15,232 nucleotides of DNA, taken from assembly GCA_947631375.1 (NCBI GenBank), contig CANRLD010000020.1, positions 1 to 15,232 of the forward strand, in the 5' to 3' direction. Position numbers and translations under genes: made by a program. Under the pieces are notes generated by a model that saw only the letters and a program-made list of their open reading frames with translations, ran no database searches and was not told the DNA's origin. The stretch comes from an uncultured Methylophaga sp. (GTDB lineage: Bacteria > Pseudomonadota > Gammaproteobacteria > Nitrosococcales > Methylophagaceae). Shown here piece after piece: positions 15,071 to 15,232 of this stretch (position 1 is its first letter; each line of letters starts with the position of its first letter).

Positions 15071-15232
15071 ATGAATAATACGTCTTCGCAAAACCTCAAT
15101 CGTGGTTTACTTGATTTTATTGATGCCTCGCCAACGCCGTTCCATGCCGTAGACAACATGAAATTGGCTTTAATAGCGGCCGGTTATCAGTCACTGGATG
15201 AGAAGGATAGCTGGGGAACCCTGGCTGCTGGT
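15071..15232 (+). CDS. M18-family aspartyl aminopeptidase, N-terminal part
   Basis: Only the first 54 codons are in the window, open to its end. The translation begins MNNTSSQNLNRGLLDFIDAS, then PTPFHAVDNMKLALIAAGY and WGTLAAG. The pattern LxxFIDASPTPFHAV...L..AGY..LDE.D.W is the characteristic opening of M18 metallo-aminopeptidases (PepC/ApeB type), which remove N-terminal acidic residues using two zinc or cobalt ions. The metal ligands lie beyond the window. The ATG at 15071 has GGA 7 bases upstream, a good ribosome-binding site. It lies 78 bp after the HTH/HGGHS gene on the same strand and may have its own promoter. Confidence 0.88.
   Translation, partial: MNNTSSQNLNRGLLDFIDASPTPFHAVDNMKLALIAAGYQSLDEKDSWGTLAAG

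Noticed and set aside
1..15232. tRNA/rRNA genes, CRISPR arrays, insertion sequences and phage attachment sites
   Set aside because: I looked for characteristic motifs, regularly spaced repeats and transposase or integrase genes and saw none; this was by eye and would miss degenerate elements.

Overview
The window looks like ordinary chromosomal DNA of a gammaproteobacterium of moderate GC content, with no plasmid, phage or insertion-sequence genes. The lineage is inferred from gene content: a fused RlmKL rRNA methyltransferase, a full-length HrpA helicase, YhbY, a YcgN/UPF0260 protein, an M18 aminopeptidase and a PhoP/PhoQ-type two-component pair. A methylotrophic or sulfur-oxidising relative such as Methylophaga is possible, but I cannot test that by eye. 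Gene order is dense: no gene-free stretch exceeds about 160 bases, and no RNA gene, CRISPR array or transposon was seen.

Region 1 (1-1782, minus strand): a periplasmic monoheme cytochrome c, a small secreted PepSY-like protein, an OmpR/PhoP-type response regulator and the start of its sensor kinase, which overlaps the regulator by 8 bp. Region 2 (1941-8356, minus strand): hrpA, a DUF481 outer-membrane protein with its own promoter, a secreted pentapeptide-repeat protein, a nitroreductase and yhbY. Region 3 (8406-10652, plus strand): rlmKL, divergent from yhbY; both products act in 50S subunit maturation.

Region 4 (10656-13612, minus strand) is the most interesting. Polyphosphate kinase (ppk1) is followed after 4 bp by an orphan ParA-family ATPase with no ParB. 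A close match to a PhoB (Pho) box lies about 100 bp upstream of ppk1. The arrangement suggests a phosphate-starvation-induced unit coupling polyphosphate synthesis to a nucleoid-based positioning ATPase; I propose, as inference only, that the ParA positions or partitions polyphosphate granules.

Region 5 (13614-15232): a DUF6231-like protein (minus) and ycgN (plus) diverge from overlapping start codons within one CATG tetramer. ycgN overlaps by 11 bp a gene for a small protein that combines an HTH-like segment with a Cys/His motif ending in HGGHS. The window ends in the first 54 codons of an M18 aminopeptidase. Several starts are non-ATG (GTG for the kinase, hrpA and nitroreductase; TTG for the DUF481 protein), and three genes (rlmKL, parA-like, DUF6231-like) are better started downstream of their longest open frame.
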